Origin: QYQL01 sp041674265
GTDB taxonomy: Bacteria; Verrucomicrobiota; Verrucomicrobiia; Chthoniobacterales; Terrimicrobiaceae
Length of the DNA: 20,047 nt
NCBI GenBank assembly: GCA_041674265.1
Contig: JBAYWC010000049.1
Coordinates: 1-20,047, forward strand
Direction of reading: 5' to 3'
Position 1 is the stretch's first letter. Each line of letters starts with the position of its first letter. Under the pieces are notes generated by a model. The model saw only the letters and a list, made by a program, of their open reading frames with translations, was not told the DNA's origin and searched no databases. Below are positions 16,101 to 20,047 of this stretch, in pieces. Position numbers and translations under genes: made by a program.

Positions 16101-17408
16101 GATCCGAACGGCAGGCAATTCGCCTCCCCCATCGCAAACGTCTTTCGCGAAAAGGCCGGACAGATGCCCGAGGAATACTCCGCTCTCGTCCCGTTGCTCG
16201 CGGGCTCCCGCGATGAACGCGCCACGCGGTCGGCCGCCGGGCGCTTTCCGGGCGGGGCACCCGGGACTCCGAAGCCGGGAACCGTGGCGCTTCCGGCTGC
16301 CGCCACGCCTCCTCCGAAAATCTCCCCCCTCCCGGTATCTGCCGGACCCGTCGATCTGGTGTATTTCACCAAACCGGGATGCAGCCACTGCGCCAGGGTG
16401 AAAAGCATGCTGGCCCGCGTCTCGGAAAGTTTTCCCGAGCTGCGTGTCACCGAGCTCAACATCAACAAAAACCAATCGATGGAACTCAACGAGACGCTGT
16501 CCCGGCGGTTCGGAGTGCCCGAGAACCTGCGGCTCGTGGCCCCCGCGATCTTCACGTCCGCCGGGTTTCTGGTGAAGGACGACATTGGCGAGGAACGCCT
16601 CGGCGATTTGGTTCTCCAAGCCAAGAACACCGGGCCTCTCGCGCAAGCCCCCGATGCCGTCGATGCCGGGACAGCCATCGCCGGGCGATACGCGAAAATC
16701 AGCGCGGGCGTCCTCGTTGCCGCCGGCGTTCTCGACGGCCTCAACCCCTGCGCCTTCGCCACGATCATTTTCCTGCTTTCCTACCTGCAGGTCGCCCGGA
16801 AGACGCCGCGCGAGATGGCCCTCATCGGGATCGCCTATGTCGCCGGCGTCTTTTCCGCCTACTTTCTGCTGGGCCTGGGGCTTTCGGAACTCGTGGCCCG
16901 CCTCGTCGTTTTCCGCCAGGCCGCATTCGTTCTCAACACCGTCATGGGACTCTTCGCTCTTCTCATCGCCGTGCTGAGCTTCCGCGACGGCGTGCGCTGC
17001 CTGCGCGGCCGCTTGCAGGACATGTCGCTCCAACTCCCGGATTTTCTGAAAAAGCGCATCCGGTCGGTCATCCGCGGGAATGTGCCACAGCGCGGCTTCG
17101 TATTTGGAGCTTTTGGAATCGGCGCTTTCATCTCTCTTCTGGAACTCGCCTGCACCGGCCAAGTCTATGCGCCCACGATCCTCTACATGATGCAAAGCGG
17201 ACGGAGCGGAGCGGCCGGCTACCTCGCGCTCTACAATCTCGCCTTCATCCTGCCGCTCAGTATCGTTTTCGTCCTGGCCCTGCTCGGGCTCACCAGCGGA
17301 AAACTCACCGCCATCCTCCAGCGCCACGCCGCCCTCGTCAAATTCGGCATGGCCATTCTTTTCCTCTTTCTCGCTTTTCTCCTCTTCGCCCGCGAGTGGC
17401 AATCCTGA
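13173..17408 (+). CDS. Thioredoxin-HEAT-thioredoxin-CcdA/DsbD fusion protein
   Basis: A 1411-residue exported and membrane-anchored protein. In order: a signal peptide (about 1-20); a thioredoxin-like domain (about 45-145) with redox motif C63-SWC-66 and a GAPAF cis-proline region; a very long alpha-helical HEAT-repeat array (about 200-1030); a second thioredoxin/glutaredoxin-like domain (about 1059-1155) with C1070-SHC-1073; and a six-helix CcdA/DsbD-type domain (about 1175-1410). The membrane domain carries the cysteine pair typical of that family, C1193 in LNPCAF and C1327 in ELACTGQVY. In DsbD these cysteines pass reducing power from cytoplasmic thioredoxin across the membrane. Here both thioredoxin domains should be outside, so the chain could reduce envelope targets, with the HEAT array as docking scaffold. 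It is last in the operon, 7 nt after the DUF4159 stop; a GGAG lies unusually close to the ATG. The reading frame is intact throughout. Confidence 0.88.
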   Translation: MNLRSAIFLWFFVAAGTGFCSLQTRPPAFPAASPTAASPADQALERARLLSRPALLYFQMQGCSWCRKFETEVLSQEEVKQKLGKFEIVKVDLIGEQALARSHGVRGAPAFVVLTPAGAPAGHWTGFLDREKFLALLETGDPAPPGPDSATLSRNSGHRVIATPPVISKVRKDGFSGLNQEEIADFVMLMADEKMRPLVDEAVQAKPPPPAPLFVPLLRHRLLAVRLGALQLLEDQSGENFGFDAWAETPAANADALRRWEAWAAGARTPGDASVDPEFAASRINDLLSDDDVRSSRGFRALMRDGADEALSHFETLNPGLSPEQRNRLRELRFALILDSLGVRDAEALAHRLLFGNLDVRLQAMAAVSNHGAKTLPILESFLSGREPLEREAAVDGILRAGGNLAVPVIANHLGSESDTNVLHVALRKLGDTGGEPAARLLEPFLKNPDEDLTVAALESLARMEAKGSGTAVQACLKDPRWRVRVAALKTASKLKLADAHDDVKALLSDPDEFVRISAVGAASEMRIPGTEKKLGELFVGQDALKPAIAQSFSRMELPIPQSFLDALENSPPETVLAVIGSLPDADKKTEPLLRWAGRHKNEDIACAALRLIAARGLQETANFDVLTEALRSGNPRKVQTVLFSASIPRSAVVQEFPSAKSSRFDTGPVAPVEKPPDTPLQRFAAAIRSLNPGNESERLDAAILLAQLADPASIPPLKDNLKNLTPGQRLRLATALAVQRNRETRPIFGQLLDDPDSAVRRETVDSLFEDDAGPDCADLLLDILEKPGSRLLPHEAMHYRLQSHYHDSGGEYRTRFLRALKTATDPALRIFALSLLGNVWGPGCADAVGPFTTSGNPRVRRAALFSLGKNEPSSLEKLRDRIAGDSSPYVRAVLPGLLTDGNFPWKTLFSESESHSTYTQNAHPPANRGLGSGNETLVRRLADDPDSDVRLMAHLCLFSNLAPLNTAAFVAMVQQDPNGRQFASPIANVFREKAGQMPEEYSALVPLLAGSRDERATRSAAGRFPGGAPGTPKPGTVALPAAATPPPKISPLPVSAGPVDLVYFTKPGCSHCARVKSMLARVSESFPELRVTELNINKNQSMELNETLSRRFGVPENLRLVAPAIFTSAGFLVKDDIGEERLGDLVLQAKNTGPLAQAPDAVDAGTAIAGRYAKISAGVLVAAGVLDGLNPCAFATIIFLLSYLQVARKTPREMALIGIAYVAGVFSAYFLLGLGLSELVARLVVFRQAAFVLNTVMGLFALLIAVLSFRDGVRCLRGRLQDMSLQLPDFLKKRIRSVIRGNVPQRGFVFGAFGIGAFISLLELACTGQVYAPTILYMMQSGRSGAAGYLALYNLAFILPLSIVFVLALLGLTSGKLTAILQRHAALVKFGMAILFLFLAFLLFAREWQS

Positions 17409-17412
17409 CACG

Positions 17413-17436
17413 CGGCGCGGGCGTTTTCCCGTGCCG
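17413..17436 (+). terminator. GC-rich hairpin after the operon (possible terminator, no U-tract)
   Basis: Five bases after the stop of the thioredoxin-HEAT fusion gene. Arms CGGCGCGGG and CCCGTGCCG pair over 9 bp (one G-U) around the loop CGTTTT. It is followed by a C8 run, not a T-run, so it would not be a canonical intrinsic terminator. It may protect the 3' end or act with Rho. Confidence 0.4.
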
Positions 17437-17493
17437 GCCCCCCCCGCGGAACCGCCTTGTTCTCCCGCCTGAAATTCGGCGTCCGCGGGATAC

Positions 17494-18384
17494 ATGCCGG
17501 GGGGGGTGTTGGCGCAATTCAGCGCATTGCATGCTTTTCCATTTATTGCGCTGGGGGCGCTCGTGACGGGCTCGCACTTTCCGATCCCCGGGTTGCTTGT
17601 TTGCAGCGCGGGGCTGTGCGGCACGGACTTTATGCTTGGCCACGCGCTGGTGGATATTCCCGAAGATCTCCCCCCGCTTGAGGTGCTGGCAAGAGTCGCC
17701 CTGGCTGATCCCATGATTGGTCCCACACCGGATCGGGCCCGGCTGATTGGCGCGGAGATGCAACGGCTCGGATCCGAGGCGCTCGTGATCTCCCGCATTC
17801 CCGGAGCCAGCCGTTGCGCCCGCGAAGGGAACATCATCCGGCAGTTCGTTCAGGAAAACTTCGGGATGCCCACGCTGGAGATCGAAGTGCCGCCTCTCAG
17901 CGACTCCCTGGCGGGCGCTTTGAATTCCGGAGCCGTCGACCAAGGGGTCGGGCAGCGGCGTCTGGCGCGGGAGCTGGTGGATCGCCTGTCAAACATGTCC
18001 GGGACCGGGCGTTTCCTGGAAGTGGTCGCCACCCGTCTGGGAGTTCCGCTCGGCGAACTCGGCGCGCTTGTCCTGCAAAGCCGGTGCCCCGCATCCATCA
18101 GCAGCATGTGCGCCGTATTTGCCGAGACCGAGATCGTCGGCCTTCTCGCCGGGGGCAGGCATCCCGCGGATATCGTGGCCGGAGTGCAGGCCGCCATCAG
18201 CCGGCGTGTGGGCCGATGGCGGGAAGAAATCTGGTGCCCCCCATCTGCTTTACGGGGGAGGGTGGCTCTGGTGCCCGGCATGGCGCAATCGCTCGAAAAG
18301 GCGCTGGGGCACCCCGTTGGCCTTGCGCCGCAACCCCTGTTGACAGGGGCGCTCGGCGCGGCATTGCTCGCGCTGAAGATGTGA
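17494..18384 (+). CDS. HgdB-like/HgdC-like chimeric protein (truncated dehydratase-activator fusion)
   Basis: A 296-residue protein built from two half-domains of the 2-hydroxyacyl-CoA dehydratase system. Residues about 30-150 resemble the C-terminal domain of the HgdB/BcrB-type subunit (LEVLARVALADP, ALVISRIPGASRC, FGMPTLEIEVPPL). Residues about 155-296 match the C-terminal half of the HgdC-type ASKHA activator: SGTGRFLEV, ISSMCAVFAETEIVGLLAGG, DIVAGVQAAISRRV and a closing LTGALGAALLAL. The activator's N-terminal half with the DxGSTxxK nucleotide motif is absent. Of the two cluster-binding cysteines of HgdC (Cys127, Cys166), only the second has a counterpart (Cys206); the first is Asn167. 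The TGGVAxN loop is VPGMAQS. The ATG at 17494 is the first start after an in-frame stop at 17470, and its ribosome site is weak. This is either a decayed remnant or a repurposed protein; the uninterrupted 891-bp frame favours a gene still under selection. Confidence 0.7.
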   Translation: MPGGVLAQFSALHAFPFIALGALVTGSHFPIPGLLVCSAGLCGTDFMLGHALVDIPEDLPPLEVLARVALADPMIGPTPDRARLIGAEMQRLGSEALVISRIPGASRCAREGNIIRQFVQENFGMPTLEIEVPPLSDSLAGALNSGAVDQGVGQRRLARELVDRLSNMSGTGRFLEVVATRLGVPLGELGALVLQSRCPASISSMCAVFAETEIVGLLAGGRHPADIVAGVQAAISRRVGRWREEIWCPPSALRGRVALVPGMAQSLEKALGHPVGLAPQPLLTGALGAALLALKM

Positions 18385-18622
18385 TCGGTCCTAACCTGGC
18401 TTCCCCGGTGGAAGGCCAGAAGGGTAGATAAACCGCTTTTCTCCGCAATCTCAGCGACCCTGCGTGAGGAATCGCTGAATTCGGAATAAACACAAGGGGG
18501 CGATATTTTTCGGGCTACACCTGTGTCTCGGAGGGAAAGGCGGCCCACTTGGGCGGATGCGCATAATTGGCAGCGCCCAGGCAACCCCAGGTTATAAAAT
18601 ACCTTGGAATACACCTGCGCGC
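18385..18622 (+). other. Gene-free stretch upstream of the sigma-54 promoter
   Basis: No coding frame with recognisable content. It contains the hairpin at 18396-18419, the small inverted repeat ACAC-CT-GTGT (18517-18526) about 97 bp upstream of the -24 box, where an enhancer-binding activator could sit, and AGGT-N8-ACCT (18589-18604) just upstream of it. The enhancer reading is speculative. Confidence 0.35.
18396..18419 (+). terminator. Hairpin after the HgdB/HgdC-like gene
   Basis: Eleven bases past the stop. Arms CTGGCTTCC and GGAAGGCCAG pair over 9 bp with one bulged G, around the loop CCGGT. No T-run follows, so it is only a possible terminator or 3' stabiliser. Confidence 0.4.
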
Positions 18623-18638
18623 TGGCATGCGGATTGCT
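18623..18638 (+). promoter_or_regulatory. Sigma-54 (RpoN) -24/-12 promoter
   Basis: TGGCATGCGGATTGCT matches the RpoN consensus TGGCACG-N4-TTGCW at every fixed position except C to T at the sixth. It keeps the invariant GG-N10-GC spacing. It points towards the PEP-CTERM gene. Transcription would start about 12 nt past the GC, near 18650, giving a leader of roughly 340 nt. A second, weaker GG-N10-GC match (TGGCAG...CAGCT) lies at 18725-18740. Known exosortase/PEP-CTERM systems are often controlled by the PrsK/PrsR pair acting with RpoN, which fits. No regulator is encoded in the window. Confidence 0.65.
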
Positions 18639-18649
18639 TTCCGACTCGC

Positions 18650-18991
18650 GTGCTGTGCAAAAACTTCCGGCAAAGATTTGTTACAAAAACGTAACAAATC
18701 CCCCGTTGCCGGGAGGGGGAAACGTGGCAGTCTGCCAGCTGACATAAGTGCTGTCGGAGTTCAAACTCCGGTCGCAGCCGCAGTTGTTTGGCGGTCCAGG
18801 GTCGCTTCTGGGACGGGTCCGGAAGAGGGGAGGCCCCGAAATTCCTTCCTTCGCTCTTGCAAAAGTCGACTTGGTTTGTTCGCGGAATTTCGAATTTCCG
18901 AATTCCACATTTCGCATTCGTGCCGAAGGCACGCAAACCATTTCGAATTCAACGAAGACGTAAAAAATAAAAAACAGGGAAATACAAACAC
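18650..18991 (+). promoter_or_regulatory. Long structured 5' leader of the PEP-CTERM gene
   Basis: Between the inferred transcription start and the ATG there is no gene but a series of hairpins. They are: 18675-18700 (10-bp perfect stem, loop AAAAAC); 18700-18719 (C5/G5, or the inner CCCG-TTGC-CGGG); 18725-18737 (TGGCA-GTC-TGCCA); 18755-18770 (CGGAG-TTCAAA-CTCCG); 18795-18811 (CCAG/CTGG core); 18827-18837 (GGGG-AGG-CCCC); and 18919-18933 (CGTGCC-GAA-GGCACG). No known riboswitch family is matched convincingly. The extent depends on the sigma-54 start being right. Confidence 0.5.
18976..18980 (+). promoter_or_regulatory. Ribosome binding site of the PEP-CTERM gene
   Basis: AGGGA lies 11 nt before the ATG at 18992, within an A-rich, unstructured stretch. 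The spacing is slightly long, but the site is the clearest Shine-Dalgarno near this end of the window and supports the chosen start. Confidence 0.6.
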
Positions 18992-19840
18992 ATGAAAAAA
19001 ATACTCGCAATCATCGGCCTCGCGGCGGCAACGCTGGCGGGGGCTCAGGCGCAGACACTGGTATACTCAAACAGTGGAAGTTTGACCGGTCTGATCACAA
19101 CTGTTACGGCGGGTGATGGAGGAGCATCGATTTCATCGGGCACTGTTGTGCTGACGAACGATGCTAGTGGAACCGCGAATGCAAGTGGACGGGTGTATCT
19201 TAATGGTGCAACCAGCTCTTTTCTATCCCCCTACACCCAAGTCCTCAACAATGCTCCAGGCTTGGTCACATGGAACTTTAATACGCAACAAATAAGAACC
19301 GACCCTTCCGGGTTCGATGGTGGAAACTATGGTGTTGCCTTTGTCTTGGGCTCAACTTCAAGTGACATCACGACAGGCAACGGGTATGCGGTTGTGCTAG
19401 GAGGTTCAGGCTCAACGGATCCCGTTCGCTTGGTATCTTTCACGGGTGGCCTTGAGCTGAACTCCAATCTCACAGATGTGATTTCAGCAACTTCTCCGCT
19501 GAACGACATTGGCAATAGCTACATGAGCATCCGTGTCACATTTGACACGACGACTGACACTTGGACATTGCTCGGACGTGATGATGGTGCAAGTAGCTTC
19601 ACTGATCCAACAACCGGAACCCTATCAAGTCTTGGTAGTGCGAATAACTCAACTTTCGTGGCAAGCACGCTGACGAGTTTTGGTATGCTCTGGAACTATT
19701 CTACGACTGCAAGTCAAACTGCTCAGTTTGACAACATCAGCATTGCTGTCGTCCCCGAGCCCCAGACCTGGGTGCTGATGGGAATCGGCGGTGCGTTCAT
19801 GCTCTGGAACCTGCGCCGTCGGCGCGGGTTGCAGGGCTGA
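18992..19840 (+). CDS. PEP-CTERM sorting domain protein
   Basis: A 282-residue exported protein. It has a classic signal peptide (MKK, hydrophobic core, cut after AQA near residue 20). A Gly/Ser/Thr/Asn-rich, probably beta-sandwich body follows, which I do not assign to a named domain. The C-terminal sorting tail (254-282) starts VPEP, runs through a hydrophobic helix and ends in Leu-Arg-Arg-Arg-Arg. Exosortase recognises such tails at the inner membrane and releases the protein to the cell surface or matrix. No exosortase is in the window, as is usual, since targets are scattered. The body has only small residues and no cysteine. GC is visibly lower than in the neighbours (32/60 in one line against 38/60 in the operon), with more A/T third positions. 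Expression is probably from the sigma-54 promoter upstream, and a strong terminator follows. Confidence 0.92.
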   Translation: MKKILAIIGLAAATLAGAQAQTLVYSNSGSLTGLITTVTAGDGGASISSGTVVLTNDASGTANASGRVYLNGATSSFLSPYTQVLNNAPGLVTWNFNTQQIRTDPSGFDGGNYGVAFVLGSTSSDITTGNGYAVVLGGSGSTDPVRLVSFTGGLELNSNLTDVISATSPLNDIGNSYMSIRVTFDTTTDTWTLLGRDDGASSFTDPTTGTLSSLGSANNSTFVASTLTSFGMLWNYSTTASQTAQFDNISIAVVPEPQTWVLMGIGGAFMLWNLRRRRGLQG

Positions 19841-19853
19841 GTGGACTGACACC

Positions 19854-19889
19854 AAAAGGCCGGGCCTCGAACGCGAGGCCCGGCCTTTT
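19854..19889 (+). terminator. Strong intrinsic terminator, bidirectional
   Basis: Thirteen bases after the PEP-CTERM stop. Two 16-nt arms (19854-19869 and 19874-19889) pair perfectly around the loop AACG. The stem core is GGCCGGGCCTCG, flanked by AAAA on the left and TTTT on the right, so it can terminate transcripts on both strands, including one leaving the intron on the minus strand. Confidence 0.93.
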
Positions 19890-19903
19890 GCATTTGTTGT
19901 GGA

Positions 19904-19922
19904 GGTGCTTGGGACAAGCGCC
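19904..19922 (+). repeat. Second hairpin between terminator and intron
   Basis: GGTGCTTG and CAAGCGCC pair over 8 bp (one T-G) around a GGA loop. There is no T-run. It sits within the short stretch between the terminator and the group II intron boundary, that is, in the 3' exon flank of the intron. Confidence 0.5.
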
Positions 19923-19929
19923 TGGAAAG

Positions 19930-20047
19930 ATCGGGGTAGGAGCGGAGATGCAACTCCCCGCCCCTCCCTCCAAACCGGACAGGCGGATTTCCCGCATCCG
20001 GCTTTCCAGTCAGCATTTTGCTCCTTGTTGGAGACTGGTCAGTTCCC
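19930..20047 (-). mobile_element. Group II intron, 3' end (domains V, VI and part of IV), continues past the window
   Basis: Read on the minus strand. Domain V is 20004 to 19972 (33 nt): an AGC triad near its start, a GAAA-containing tip, a two-base bulge, and a GGTTT end pairing with the start. Domain VI is about 19970 to 19930: a stem capped by TTGCAT with pairs G54-C47 to G57-C44, C60-G43 to A65-T38 and G66-C36 to G68-C34 (last digits of 199xx). One adenosine is left unpaired opposite T19937. That bulged A is 7 nt from the final CCCCGAT, the usual place of the branch point, so the 3' splice boundary is inferred at 19930. Bases 20006-20038 form a further stem (CCAGTC/GACTGG), probably domain IV. 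The reverse transcriptase/maturase, if present, is to the right of the window. Confidence 0.72.

Noticed and set aside
13362..17837. Minus-strand open frame of 1491 codons opposite the thioredoxin-HEAT fusion gene
   Set aside because: It reads as the antisense of a high-GC gene, is Gly/Arg/Glu-rich with no recognisable domain, and the plus-strand frame has clear catalytic motifs from end to end.
18551..18607. tRNA-like D-arm (GCGC-ATAATTGGCA-GCGC)
   Set aside because: No anticodon stem of proper symmetry, no TTCRA T-arm and no closing acceptor stem follow.
18755..18770. T-arm-like GGAGTTCAAACTCC
   Set aside because: The loop is 6 nt not 7 when the stem is paired, and no acceptor or anticodon arm can be built around it.
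18812..18837. SRP RNA-like GGGTCCGGAAGA
   Set aside because: The conserved GGAAGCAGCC continuation and the flanking long helix are absent.
18928..18966. Cyclic di-GMP (GEMM-I) riboswitch resemblance: GCAAACC, TCGAA and GACG in order
   Set aside because: The second helix and the GGCCTAAACC-type element are missing and the first helix does not pair.

Overview
The window is a GC-rich (hand count 38/60 in one operon line) bacterial chromosome segment, densely packed and with many 4-bp ATGA start/stop overlaps. A PEP-CTERM surface protein, a MoxR/DUF58/BatA/DUF4159 operon and a HEAT-repeat/thioredoxin/CcdA fusion together point to the Planctomycetota-Verrucomicrobiota group, most likely Verrucomicrobiota. 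That placement is inferred from gene content, since there is no rRNA in the window.

Left part (1-3527): thymidylate kinase (tmk) on the minus strand is divergent, with 21 bp between start codons, from a plus-strand run of D-2-hydroxyacid dehydrogenase, EVE-domain protein and a degenerate tandem universal-stress protein. The last of these converges on a FabZ-type dehydratase through a 12-bp perfect palindrome that encodes Glu-Leu-stop on both strands.

Centre (3722-17408): one tight seven-gene operon. A MoxR AAA+ ATPase is followed by a DUF58 protein, a BatA-type membrane vWA protein, a second membrane vWA protein with a glutamine-amidotransferase-like fold, a 904-residue membrane protein with a long coiled coil, a secreted DUF4159 protein with a Cys-Cys-Cys-Cys run, and a 1411-residue thioredoxin-HEAT-thioredoxin-CcdA/DsbD fusion. 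The likely theme is a MoxR/vWA envelope assembly or quality-control machine joined to a transmembrane thiol-reducing relay. The redox partner is the least ordinary part.

Right part (17409-20047): an odd 296-residue protein joins a HgdB-like dehydratase C-terminal half to the C-terminal half of a HgdC-like activator. It lacks the activator's ATP-binding N-terminal half and one cluster cysteine. A 607-bp gene-free stretch follows. It holds a near-consensus sigma-54 promoter and, downstream of it, a roughly 340-nt leader rich in hairpins that runs up to a PEP-CTERM exported protein gene of lower GC. A 16-bp perfect-stem terminator ends that gene. The right edge contains domains V and VI of a group II intron on the minus strand, with an inferred 3' splice boundary at 19930; the rest of the intron lies beyond the window.
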